A stretch of 64,000 nt of DNA from Branchinecta lynchi (Eukaryota; Arthropoda; Branchiopoda; Anostraca; Branchinectidae), in assembly GCA_023053575.1 (NCBI GenBank), contig JAKZAP010000009.1, positions 18,085,869-18,149,868 of the forward strand, written 5' to 3'. Below, piece after piece: positions 43,511 to 54,825 of this stretch. The translations under genes and the position numbers were made by a program. Every line of letters begins with the position of its first letter. Position 1 is the stretch's first letter. A model generated the notes under the pieces. That model had not been told where the DNA came from. It made no database searches and saw only the letters and a list, made by a program, of their open reading frames with translations.

Positions 43511-44862
43511 TTCAGACAACCACTCTGCTTTTACTTTGGAAATTTCTTCTCCGGGGATTTACTGCGACATAGCTGTTTGTAGAGGTAACGAATTGTGATG
43601 TCCCTCGTAGCTCCTACCCTCCGCTCGTTCGCATCGGGCAGGGTATAGGAATCTGTTCGACTCCGCATTTCCGTTTTACAGATATAGGGAGACGGACGTG
43701 CTGGTGCTTATTCGTTCTTGGCAAACGCAATGAGAGTGTATCATACGTCTTAAAGAGATACTCAAAATACAATATTTCTGCTTCAAACCAACTCCTATAT
43801 TGTGACAACTCCTACATCGTGATACCAGCAACCTTTTCCTTCCACTGAAGTGCTATTTATACTGGAAAAAACGTGAATACATTAACTTCTTTCAGATTGC
43901 TACTCGCAAGTATCTAACCCCTTCGCTCGCCACTTGAATATGCTTCGGCAGCTCCGGGATTCTTGACCTTCCACTAGTGTAACGAATCATCAGTAAATAA
44001 TTTGCAAAAACTAACTTTTTTCCATCCTCGCGAATATTTTACCGTCTTCTTTCATTTTTATTTCTGTTCTTGATCGAAATTTGCCATGTAGGTAAAATTT
44101 ATTTGTGCCTGAAATTTGTACCGGTATTGGAGGTGACTGACAAGTGACTATGGCTTTGTGTCAAAGAAGCTGAAGATTAGGTAGGACTAGGTCTTGGTAC
44201 GTACTTTAACGAAGTTGGTTATTTGTCATCATTGGCAGATCAGATTGATGGATTTGCAGACATATGCAGATGTATGCGTAGAATTCTTAGATCTTCGGCA
44301 CGAGGTAGTCACGAAAGGAAACGAGCTGGTTTTCCCAAAATACAAAACCACACACTCCGGTACCGTGGACTAGGGTCAGTTACAACTAATGGACTAGTAA
44401 TTAGAGATGGCCGGAATATCGAAACGCATGACCAGAATATTTTCCGGAATGGGATCATATATATTCATCAATGCTTGGATTGTCAGTGTCTCAGGAAGTC
44501 ACTTAGGAACTAATACATAATCTGAAACCAAATCTATATCCTAATTGATTGTGGTCTAAGAAAAGATCATTTACCATCCACCCTATACCCATGGACACGA
44601 CGGATCCATTACATGGAATGTATTATCTGCTGCCTTTGGGACCCTGGGTCTTTTTACCCCTCACGGGAAATGATATAGAGATGCACTAGAAGCGATCGGA
44701 TTTTATTGATGAGCATTGGCTTTTCCGTGGCGTTCGATTGGAAATGCAGCTCTAAGGCCCAATGCTACGAGATGGAACTCTAGCTATTATTATCTTAGGT
44801 CGCTTGGATGGTAGAGATGAGTGAGAATGAAAGCTATTAAGTACTTCTTGGAATTCTACCGT
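43511..44862. other. No gene recognised
   Basis: A 96-codon open frame at 44223-44513 has no recognisable motif and no splice context, so I do not call it a gene. Confidence 0.4.
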
Positions 44863-45100
44863 GTTCTTCAAAACTGTGCTAACTGAATTTTTTTTAAAAC
44901 TGAGTTAACTATACCATTGGAAAGAACATATCTGATTTGGTATTCTGTTAATTTGTGCTAAGTGTAAGATGAAGACATGAGCACTGTCTAACAGGTAGAT
45001 TAGTTTTAACTTTCTGAGTTCCTACTTTCTTCATACAGATGGCATACACAAAACTGGGCCTAAAAATTATGAAAACGTAGTTAGCACAGTTTTGAAGAAC
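44863..45100. mobile_element. MITE with perfect 22-bp terminal inverted repeats
   Basis: Ends GTTCTTCAAAACTGTGCTAA(CT) at 44863-44884 and the exact complement at 45079-45100; the element is 238 bp. The superfamily is unclear and no firm target duplication is seen. Confidence 0.75.
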
Positions 45101-45571
45101 ATGTTACAATTGCGGGTGCGAAGACGTCAAGACGTTCAATAATGGTACTTGAAACGGTTATAAATAGTACGGCATAGTGCTATTATGAATGCTGTGATAC
45201 ACCAAGAGTTCAAGACCTTTGAAACACGCTTAATAATGATACTTGAAACGGCAGTTGGAAGTATCAAATAGTACGGTACCGTACGCTATTATTTGCTACA
45301 GTAGGATTATGGTTTTGTTTTATCTTGTCTTCATTGTTCATTTGGATCACCAATTGTCAACATTTTTGGATCGCCAAATTGATTCAGGTAGTTTCCCGTA
45401 GGCGGATGTCGAAGCGAGCCCATGGGCTTGCTCATATCGCATGTTTAAATCCTGGTTAGTTAGCCTAAAAAAAAAAAATCAGTGTATTGACACTGGTATT
45501 GCGTGGGAATGACAGGCCAGTTAATTAAATAAACAGATGGACTGGAGAAACCCAGGGTACTAAGAAATATT
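45101..45571. other. No gene recognised
   Basis: A short duplication ('acttgaaacgg' with 'tagtacgg') lies at 45145-45290. Otherwise nothing is supported. Confidence 0.4.
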
Positions 45572-46052
45572 TGGCATCCGGGGTTAAGTAGGTCTCAGGA
45601 TGCCGAAATCGAACGACTGCAGAAGAGAGCCTGCAGAATAATACTTGGTCACAATTACAAATCTTACTACGAAAGCCTTCAAATCCTCGGTTTCGAAAAA
45701 CTGTCTGAAAGAAAACATAATCTTCTCATGCGTTTTGGCCACCAAATTTTGATTTCTCAACACCACAGGACCATCCTTCCGGACTTCGTTACACCCTCAC
45801 ATGGACCTAACACGCGAAGCAAGGACGACCCGAAACCCAAGCTTGTTCCCCACCTACGAAATCTTCAGAAATATACCTAAATTCATTCGTTCCGTATTTC
45901 ACTGAACATTTTAACTGTTCAGGATTTATTTTCGTTTCTTATTTATTGTTTGTTAGTTTGTGTTTTATTTGTATTGTTAGTGAGTGTTTATTTTTTCCAA
46001 TTTCCGCCCGTGTTACCTAGTGCTATTGGGTTGAAAATAAAATTGATTAATT
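45572..46052 (+). pseudogene. CR1/Jockey-type LINE 3' end (reverse-transcriptase C-terminal tail)
   Basis: An uninterrupted 102-codon reading end, 45572-45880, with the hallmark WHPGL-x-RSQDAEIERLQKRACRII-type segment (key residues W, HPGL, E-x-LQKRA, RIILG), then 'SYYESLQILGFEKLSERK' and a stop. A short 3' UTR ends in 'gaaaataaaattgattaattg', a typical short microsatellite tail. The protein is 5'-truncated at this point, as most LINE copies are. The lack of stops suggests a young insertion. It is a different LINE family from the three knuckle-bearing fragments. Confidence 0.85.
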
Positions 46053-46992
46053 GAAATACCTCGGAAAATGACCAAGGTCTCCAGCGCTAATTTAAAGTAG
46101 GGCTTCGAACTTACTATCAAGTGTCTAAATCCGTTCTGGTACCGAAAATGGATAAGACCTTGTGTGCCTGAATATCCCTCCCCCGAGTTTATCCACCCTA
46201 TGTCAGACCTGTCAAGGCCACCTGATATACGGGATTCCATTGACACGCTATACCACGATTTTCTAGAACGACATCTTTATGAACCAGCGGGAACGAACTG
46301 CGAGGCAATACTTAACGATACAAAATGCCAATAGGCTAAAATTGCCGGAAAGATTATGGAAGCAATACGTGACACCGTCTGGGGTATAAAGACTCGCAGT
46401 CCTTTTAAGGACGATAAAGGGAAGATATAAACAGAAGATGAGGGAAGTTCAGTGATTAACCGATAGAGTGGAAATACCGAAGGCTTATAGTGGGGATAGG
46501 CTTCTATGGACACTTGTCTAGGTTCTGGAATACCTTGGTTTTGTTTTTGCTTCCAAACAGTCAATTGGAATTGTACATTAAGAATATCTGCTAAAAGGCA
46601 AGTGACTGGGCTTCGTTCGACAAAACATAAGGAAATCGGATTCGGTCAAGTCTTTAACTGCATTTTCGTTACCATCTAAATGTTTTCCTTTCTTTTTAAG
46701 ATTTATTTTGAGCTGTCGGCCATAGTCCGCTTTTAAATAACATTCAGTACTATCGTTTTCATGAAAAGATTTAAGTTCGTAAAGTGGAAATTGTGTGTGG
46801 GGGGGGGGGGTGCCAGTCAATAGGAATGAACATAATAAGCGCAACTTTATATTTTCTTTATACAAAATCCTAACGTCAGCCAACTCTATTAAAATCAGAT
46901 CTTGACAGCGACGAATCCATTCATCTGGTCTGGTTATCAGTTATTCAGAGGGTTGACAAGCTCAGCAAACACACCTTTTCTTCTTTACAATA
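46053..46992. other. No gene recognised
   Basis: Minus-strand open frames at 46277-46564 and 46578-46883 have no family pattern. Poly-G is near 46800. Confidence 0.4.
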
Positions 46993-47286
46993 GTTGCGTT
47001 TTTGATCGAAGTTTTGTTCGCCGTTTGCTTTTAGCCGGTTGCTTAATTTCCGTTTTGAACGCCGTCGAAGTTCACCGTTTGCTTAATTAGTGTTTTACGA
47101 CTCCGGCGATCCTTGCCAGGTCGACGTTTCTTCGACGATTCAAGCAAACTTCGAACTTGCTAGCGCACGAAGTTCGTCGGTCAGAGTTTAAAGGACGAAG
47201 GAACTGTGACCGGCGACCAAAAACGGTATTTAAGCAGAGACCTTTGTGGTTGAAGGTAACTTCAAACATTCGATCTAAAACGCAAC
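46993..47286. mobile_element. Tc1/mariner-like MITE, GTTGCGTTTT ends
   Basis: A 294-bp element with ends GTTGCGTTTTTGATCGAA and TTCGATCTAAAACGCAAC, flanked by TA on both sides (46991-46992 and 47287-47288). Internal repeats 'ccgtttgctt' and 'cgaagtt' occur. It shares end sequence with the large 15532-17226 element. Confidence 0.75.
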
Positions 47287-47997
47287 TAATATTACTGATT
47301 GTACGGGGTAGCCAGGGGATCAGAACATCGTAGGTTTTTGACTTGCAAGGCGTCATAGTCGGTCACCGCTCTTCGGAGAGCCCAAGTTAAGTTCTTGATA
47401 TTAATTAACAGTTTCATTTTATTCATAAAAAAACACCATTAACTCTTTGTGGTATCACCATAAGGCCATGAGGGTCAAATGGACCGACCTTGCTGCTGAT
47501 GCCGAAAAACAGCCGTCGATGGACAAGGGGGTAGTTAAAGTTTCCAAAGCGTACAGCCAAACTGACTTTTGTTTATCTACTTGTTTTGTGAGTCACGCTG
47601 TAAATAGGTTCGACGTGTTGGCGTGATAATACGACCCCCCTTCTGAACCGAACAGCTAGATCGATGGAAGTTTAATCTGCATTCTAACTTAGTGCGTGCT
47701 TGTACTGGCCGTGCCGGAAATTAGGTACCTTGGCAAACCGATCACCGATAATTGTATTCGAACTGGCTGTAAAATATAATTAAAGGCCCGGCCTCTCACA
47801 TCTACCACCACGATTACATTGACTTCGGCACTAGCACGCTATTCGACCATAGCGTGTCCCAGTTAACAGCAGGGCTTCCGAATTAAGGCTTAAACTTTCA
47901 CTGAAAAGTCAGCTTATTTTTACATCGGATATACACTGAATTATTTGACTCAGTTAAGAGATTTTGAAACCGGGGCGTCAATTACAACGTTCATAAT
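47287..47997. other. No gene recognised
   Basis: No supported feature. Confidence 0.4.
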
Positions 47998-48284
47998 GAG
48001 CGTGTTCAGTCCTACTTACCGTAGTTACTACGCATGACGTCACGAATTCTGGCTTTTTGCCGTCAAGGCTGGAACGACTTTTCCCATTTTCCAGCAGAAT
48101 ATCATGCCACGGGCGAATCCGACCAATCACGTTACAGATATCCGTAGTTACTACGCTCCCGAGCGTGGTAAGCAAATAGTTACTAATTTGAGAAGGTTGG
48201 AACGGTCAGCGTAGTAACTTTGGGTGAGGTTGGAACGGAAATAGTAACTAATAGTTACTATTTGTAGAAGGGTGGAATACGCTC
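47998..48284 (-). mobile_element. 3-bp-duplication MITE (GAGCGTGTTCCACCC family), inverted copy
   Basis: A 287-bp element. The ends GAGCGTGTTCAGTCC and GGGTGGAATACGCTC are complements with small changes, and it is flanked by aat on both sides (47995-47997 and 48285-48287). Internal 'tagttactac' palindromes and 'gttccagccttgac' match the copies at 54535 and 57813. Confidence 0.82.
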
Positions 48285-48779
48285 AATGTGCGCTGCTTGC
48301 ACGACAACCCTAATTCACCCAGACGCCGCGAATTTGAATCTCAACACAAGCCTGCATTTCCTCGGATAAGGTCACGGCTGAAGAAAGTTTCAAGCTGATA
48401 TTACGATATGTCTTGCAAGGTTCCTGCCATTTTCAGTTAATTTTCGGCGATGGCTTACCTTTATAAATTCTAAATATTTCAAGCACAGATAAACAAGCAG
48501 ATAGAGGTAACACAAATCCGAAAGAATAAGTTCACTCGATGGAATCGGTTATCTGTGGATAGCTGCCAAACGAAGTAACGCATTTTTATGGGGTTTTCAT
48601 GCCTATATGAGTAACTAGACTTTCCGATCTCACCCCTATTCACTTAAACTTTAAGGTTTCAGCGAGATCACAAACGTGGAAGTGCGTTTTCTTCCTGCTT
48701 AGATGCTAGGATAACAGTATCGTCGTTAGTCGTCGCCCCGGGTATGCCGTAACATTGTTATGGGTGCGTGAAGACGGGT

Positions 48780-49010
48780 GGCAATACACTATATGACCAG
48801 TCCAGAACACGACAGTGATCTTCAGGGAGAACGAGAAAACGTCTCACTAGCGACTCAAACTGAACAACTCAAATTCTGTGCCAAACAATCACGGCGATCT
48901 TCGGGAGCAGTCGTGATACCCGAAGTGATACCACTTCTGGCGCCTCCACTGGGTAGCCGGCAATTTTGCATCGGCAAGGAGAGTCAACTGAGAACAAGAG
49001 AGAACTCCGG
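48780..49010 (+). repeat. Dispersed repeat, related to 29990-30180
   Basis: See the partner entry. This copy has extra sequence ('cccgaagtgataccact') relative to the first. No assigned function. Confidence 0.5.
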
Positions 49011-49084
49011 GGGAGGGGGGCTTGATGATCTTGCTGCTAGTTAGTTAAACTTGCATTCGTCATACGGCATTATCTTTTGTTCAA

Positions 49085-49462
49085 ACAATGTTTACAACGG
49101 ATACGTCAGCTATGATTCTTCATCAGCGATATTTCGGCCCTTCTTGGCAAGGGTCCTCGTCAGGCTGTCAATCCTCTGGTTCAACTTCGGGGAAGGAAAA
49201 AAACCTCTAATCAAGGTTTATCACTTGTCCTTTCCTTCTGGCCAAGTTGGATAATTGTCTGCATGTCTGGGCTGTGAAAGTTACGTACTTCGTAGATAAA
49301 TATTCTTTGAGCCCAAGCTGACTTTGAAACATTTATTCAAACAATGTTTACAACGGATACGTCAGCTATGATTCTTCAACAGCGATATTTCGGCCCTTCT
49401 TGGCAAGGGTCCTCGTCAGGCTGTCAATCCTCTGGTTCAGCTTCGGGGAAGGAAACAAACCT
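49085..49462 (-). mobile_element. Two direct copies of the fold-back arm with hammerhead-like cores
   Basis: Copies at 49085-49207 and 49345-49462 are both in minus orientation. Cores are at 49132-49163 and 49388-49419: CTGACGA, CCCTTGCC..AAGGGCC stem, GAAA. The second is preceded by 'attctttgagcccaagctg', also found before the fold-back at 14838. This suggests a repeat unit of about 250-260 bp in tandem. Confidence 0.75.
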
Positions 49463-49541
49463 GTGTAAACCGGCATTATCTCCTTTTTGTGAGTTTAAAA
49501 TTCCTCATCGTCATCGTTTCTAACTAAGATTTCTGTTACAG

Positions 49542-49629
49542 AGCACCATCACATCTTTGTCGGTGACTTAAGTCCGGAGATTGAGACTCAGACCTTGAGG
49601 GAAGCTTTTGCGCCCTTTGGAGAAATTTC
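49542..49629 (+). CDS. TIA1/Rox8: Host exon: start of RRM2 of a TIA-1/TIAR (Rox8) RNA-binding protein
   Basis: An 88-nt exon between 'ttctgttacag' and a perfect GTAAGT donor. The reading HHHIFVGDLSPEIETQ, then LREAFAPFGEIS, is the characteristic start of the second RNA-recognition motif of TIA-1/TIAR proteins, with the RNP2 strand IFVGDL. The exon ends within GEIS, at the family's usual splice position. TIA-1 proteins bind U-rich RNA, regulate alternative splicing and form stress granules. The following exons (RNP1 block, RRM3) are not seen in the remaining 14 kb, so the next intron is long or the gene is broken. RRM1 was not found upstream. The start phase fits the open exon ending at 31482. 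Confidence 0.88.
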
Positions 49630-49829
49630 GTAAGTACATTAAGCCGTCCTGGGGGAAAGGGGGGTGGCTTACCTTCTGTCAGGTTTAGTGGTGCATGTAC
49701 AGTTTCTTTGTGTTATTCGTATTACATTATCCGTCACGAAACTTATCGATTTGGATATGTCTCAGCGAAATGTTATAAAAGTACAGTTGAGGTGTGTATT
49801 TTTTGAACAGTTATTTAAGTAGTTTCCCA

Positions 49830-51250
49830 GTTCCTTGGATCCACTTTTCGGTTTCTGCCGTTTGTACTTGTCTCCGTCATTACAGCGGGTCCTTTAAATC
49901 GTCCGTGTGTACTTCTTATGTCTGTTGTTTGTACCCAAGTCTATCAATCCTCCGTTTGTTGACCAAACCTCTATCCACTTAGATAGTCACAGTGCCGTCT
50001 TTACCCTTAGGCTGGTTAGGCCTGTGCTGGGGGGGGGGGGGCAGGCCAAACGAGAGGCCAATCGGCCGGTGTAAATTGTGGTAATGCTTGCTAGCCGTGC
50101 CGTGTTGTCTTGCTCATTACCATCCAGGTGTGACCAGCTTCGTCGCACCGTCATCTCCGTTACCGCAATTATGCTCAGATGAATGAATGAATTTATTCCC
50201 AATAAAGCCCAAGGGCCATGGCGGGAAACATAACACAATAACAAAAACAAAATATCATACACTCCAACAACAAACCAAAAAATCAACTTCTACAAAAATA
50301 GTTTACGGTGGGCCATAGCTAGCTTCAGGAATCTACCCAGCCTTCGGATCTAACCAAAACACTTACTTCCCATACTTGAAACCTGATCTCTTTCCGCTCA
50401 AGCCTCCCGACCAAACACTTCCTTTCTTAATTCTTTCAACTCCTTGCAATAACATATCAAATGTACCACATTCTCCTTCAATATCACACATTGGACAAAA
50501 ATAAGGACCAGTACCTTTCCTATCTCTACCAATATAATTTCCCCGCATCCCCACGGGAAGAGCGTCCGTCCTAAGACTCACCATCCACTTCAGTTCTGCC
50601 CCCCCCCCCCTCGCCCAATCCGGACTTAAAATTCTTCTCCCCATGTCTATTTGGCCATACCATACAACTTCAGAGATTGGTGCTCTGATACACCCCCATG
50701 CCACCTCTGAATCTGTTGATCTGAATCTCTGTAACCAGTCTTACTTGACCAAGAATCATGTGTGCTAATGTGCAGGCGTTTTTACGATTCTGACTCATGA
50801 AAAGGGGCCAAAAACTAATGGATGGCCTAGGATCCACCAAAAGTAAAAGACGGCACTGGATAGTCAGTGTGTCAAATCGTCGCCATCATATTCCATCTAC
50901 TTAGATCAAATTCTGTCAACTTGATCCAAGATGACCACAATAACCATGATTATGAGTATCACCCATCGATATGCTATGTCATCAGTGTCAGTCTTGTAGT
51001 TTCATCAAATGTTTCCGAGTCTCTTCATCCTCCGTCTTTTCACCAAAATTCTATCTACTTACGTCATCAGCATCTTAAATCATCGCCATCATACTTTTCG
51101 AAGTTTGCTCATCAGTCTATCCGCTCTAAATTTTCTGACCAAACTTATCTACGTAAATCACCAAGGTCTGCCTCTTATTTCCATCATATGTTCCCAGTTC
51201 TATCCATCCTCTATCATCTGACCAAAGTTCTATCTACTTAAATCAAGATG
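49830..51250 (+). repeat. Tandem repeat (~90-130-bp units) split by a LINE fragment
   Basis: Units contain 'tctatc.atcctc.gt.t..tgaccaaa..tctat.cactta' and occur at 49840-49985 and repeatedly at 50865-51245. The dead LINE at 50174-50720 sits between them, which suggests that the array was interrupted by its insertion. It lies in the intron after the TIA-1-type exon. Confidence 0.6.
50174..50720 (-). pseudogene. LINE 3' end, dead copy
   Basis: Minus strand. The protein end with YFCPMCDIEGE is followed by a frameshift, then a tail matching the 25262-25650 copy ('cccgccatggcccttgggctttattggg'), AATAAA and a short ATTC tail near 50175. The frame is broken and the 5' part is absent. Confidence 0.75.
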
Positions 51251-54200
51251 GCCACAAGATGTCCATAATTCCGAGGATCGCCCATCGATATCCCCGCTTT
51301 CAACAAGTGGCCACTCGATTCCTCAAATAGAGCCACTATAACTCAGGAAAGGTCGGACACGGCCGTGTTTGACAGCCAAGGAAACGATGGAGAGAAGATG
51401 GGTCTCGCTCCATTTGGTCCTTGATTCCTTTCTTGGTGGATAAATAGAGGGTTTAAAGCTTAAGGAGGAAATATGTGTGTTTTTGTACATTTTAACACTA
51501 AAATGGTAAAGATGAAATATAAAAGAAAAAAGATAAAGAAGAAACACCAAGGGTTTTGAAGGACCCAGCATCCTATAATGTCAATGCAACCTACATTCGT
51601 GATCGCACCAGTCAGTTCTTAAACACCTGAAGTTGATACGTTCTTACCCCCTAACAACAACTCGCTGATTTTCGAGGCGTATCAAGCTCCTGACGCTTGC
51701 TTTTGACAAGCTCTGTCGTAACAAAAATGTTAATTTCTCCCCGTTTATCCTGGAAGTCAACGGATCTGGACAAAGTCGTTGGGAACTTGCTGAAGAATAC
51801 TTGAACTTAAATAGCGACAAGCTTTTAGCTTACTGTTTTTTTTAATAATAAATAAAAAATAAACAGTAAACAGTCCGATGGGTGCAAAAAAGCCTAAATC
51901 ACAAGCAAGTAAAAATAAATGGTGCGCAAAAAACGAATTATTTGACTGTACAAAGAATGGATATAGGCTTTGTGTGCGATAGCGATTCTTTAAACTTATT
52001 CCTATGATTTTCAGTTGATCTCGTGGGGTCATCGGAAATTTATACCATATTCTCTATTGGTGCCTGGAATAGCCTAATTAACGCAGTATTATGTAAAGGG
52101 TCTGGACGTGTCACATGAATATTTAACGAGTTCATACAATATTTGAAGGCGCTATACGCTTTAAGTCAGTCGAGCCTGGTTCGGCCCTCCTTGACGGGGA
52201 TCTTTTAAGGGACACCTCTTGCTTGTTCTGCTTTTTATAATCTACCCAGCTCCCGTATAGAATTATAAGCTTCTAAAATCTCCACCTTTCTCCATTGTTT
52301 CGTCTTGTCCCTATACAGTTTTATCGCTTTTTCGGCCGTGCCGAGTATTGCCCCTCACAATCACAAATTTTGTCGAAATCTTTAACGAACTCTTTCACAC
52401 ACAAGGACATGAAAATCTACTATTTTCTACTTATTTTATTCTCTTAGTTATCTCACTTTTTGACTCGACGCGTGTAGTTGTCAAATGTTTTGCGCTCAGC
52501 CGCCTCGTCGGAAAGCAGGAAGGCTGGATAGAGCCGACAAGCGCTAACAAGAAGATCGCTAAGTTTAGGTGGAAAGTAATGATATCTTCGAAAATGTTTT
52601 TTCTGAGCCAGTTCATAGTGAAAAGATCATTTCTAGTAAGAGTTATGCTTTAAGGCTCTAGCAAGAAAGTAGATTGTAGTGGCCAGGGTACACATAGCAT
52701 ACCACTAGAATGGGGGTTATGGGGCCGAGCTAACGAGCTTGTATCCGTGCCGGCCCCCGGTGATCCATTTATATTCTTACCAAATGTTTTAAATTAAAAG
52801 AACGTGAAAAAAAGAATAAGCCTTAGCCGACTTATCGCGTGCAGCACCATCTAATGGTTGGATTATTTTTTGGGTGAATTTCCACTCGTTATTTCATCTC
52901 ATTCTGCTTTGCAATCCCCCCTTTCCTTTTCTTGAGAGGAGAAAAAATCATTTTCCGATTATGATACTCCTTTCTTGTCCGGTCTCGGATTCTTTCTGCT
53001 CTTTGGATTCTTCGCGCTTTTCGACCGATTCAAACCCTTCGAAAGCCTTTTGATTAATACGAGAAGCTGTTCATTGGTGTGAACAGAGGGAGAGATTCCT
53101 AGCAATCCATTAGTAGGTCTTTATCGTCCGATGCATCGTTGAATTCTGTACTGAATGGTTTTGGAAAGTTTGATGGATCGTCGATCTGTAAATTAAGAGG
53201 ATTGTTAGATTTTCTGTGGAATGAGTGAGCAGTGTTTGATTGGAAATCGAGTTCGGGACTCGGTGGTTCCGAACTTTTATTTTTTATTATGAAAACGACC
53301 TTTGGAGAAGTTTTCGTTCAAAATTCTTGTGGAAAATGTTACTTTTAATTAGATTACCTTAAACCTCACTTCCAGCGAGATGAGGTTGGATGATCCTCTT
53401 GTAGTCTTAGCTTGGTTGAGCTGCATTGGCCACCCAGTGCAGCGGACAGTCAGTATGTTTCCAGTCTTCGTCCACGCCTCTTTTTACGCCATCCAGGGTA
53501 GAAGTGTGAATCTTCCTTTTTTTTCGAAATGCTGTTCCCTGGGTGGATGTCCCGTGAAAAACTGTGCCGCTCATGCCTCTTCATGCTAGTCAGTTGTAAC
53601 TTCTTGAAATGGCCTCTCGTCGACTTTGATTGGGAGCTCTCGAATAATAATAGTTGTTAGAGAGCAGCGGGGGCACGACCCGACCAAGTGTATACCGCGA
53701 GTCGGGAGTTGATAATCCCTCGCCAAGCCCTGTCCGGTCTAGCAGGAAAAGTGAAGTTATTATTTAAACCTTTAATACCTTGAAAGCTAAATATTTATTG
53801 AAAATACGCTTTCGAAAAGCAGAGTCATTTAAGCCAAAGAAATTGTTTTGATGAAAGTTAACAGACGGAAACGTGCGAGCGACTGTCGCCCACTCATCCA
53901 CTCCACTCTACCACCTCGTCTGTCCCTTACCCCTTACCAGGCTCTTTGTCAGGTCGAATTTAGAAGCGGTGGAGTTAGTGGATACGTTTCTAGTTGGAGT
54001 CATGCCAAACCCACCCGATGAGCCTAGATTAGTGGACTATTTTGACTATTAGTTAGCAGTCTTCTTCATAAAACGAAGAAAACTTTATCCCGCCGTAGTT
54101 TAGCCAAACTCCGTCGCAAGAATATGACACAAATAGCATGCACCAGGTCACACTGTCTAACCAGGCTGGGCATGGTACCCACTGGGCCTAGGCGGTTAAC

Positions 54201-54534
54201 ATAATCGGGCCCCTTTTTGGTCATTTAGAAAAAAAACAAATTTTTGGTTTATTTGTGTTTATATATGTGACGTACATTGGCTTTAGAAAATGGGTAATTA
54301 TACTTGGAAATGAAATATATAAATTCCAACTATACTTTTTTTTTACACAGTATAATTCTTGTATTTTACCACTTGGCACCAGACCGGGGACCCTTTGGAA
54401 GTTGGGGCCGTGGCCAGAAGCTCGCTAATGTTCCTAATAAACTAAATTGGGGGGGGGGGGGGGGTCAGGTGGGACCCACAACGGAGGACCATCTCCCGTA
54501 GTTACGTTCCTGATTGGAGCTCAAAAACCACCCA
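51251..54534. other. No gene recognised
   Basis: Long AT-rich stretch. About 51590-51900 shows weak inverted similarity to the CTCGCAC/GGTCC repeat family. Poly-G lies near 54449. I found no RNP1 or RRM3 exon of the TIA-1 gene here. Confidence 0.35.
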
Positions 54535-54825
54535 GAGTGTGTTCCACCCTTCTAACATTAGTTACTATTTTCGTTCCAACCTCGTGAAAAGTTACTACGC
54601 TGACCGCTCCCACCTTCTCGAAATAGTAACCAGTAGTATTTGCTTACAACGCTCGGGAGCGTAGTAAGCGTGGTAAATACGAACCTCTGTGATTTGATTG
54701 ACCGGATTAGCCCGTGGCCCGATATTTTGGTGAAGATGGAAAAATGCGTTCCAGCCTTGACGCCAAAAAGCCAGGACTCGTGACCTGATGCGTAGTTACT
54801 ATGGTAAATTGGGTGGAACATGCTC
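54535..54825 (+). mobile_element. 3-bp-duplication MITE (GAGCGTGTTCCACCC family), copy
   Basis: A 291-bp element with ends GAGTGTGTTCCACCC and GGGTGGAACATGCTC. Internal blocks are shared with 57813-58117. The flanking duplication is not clear in this copy. Confidence 0.78.

Noticed and set aside
44223..44513. 96-codon open frame with a Cys/His-containing end
   Set aside because: Spacing does not fit a known finger and there is no supporting context.
46277..46883. Two minus-strand open frames of about 100 codons
   Set aside because: No recognisable family pattern, splice signals or neighbours.
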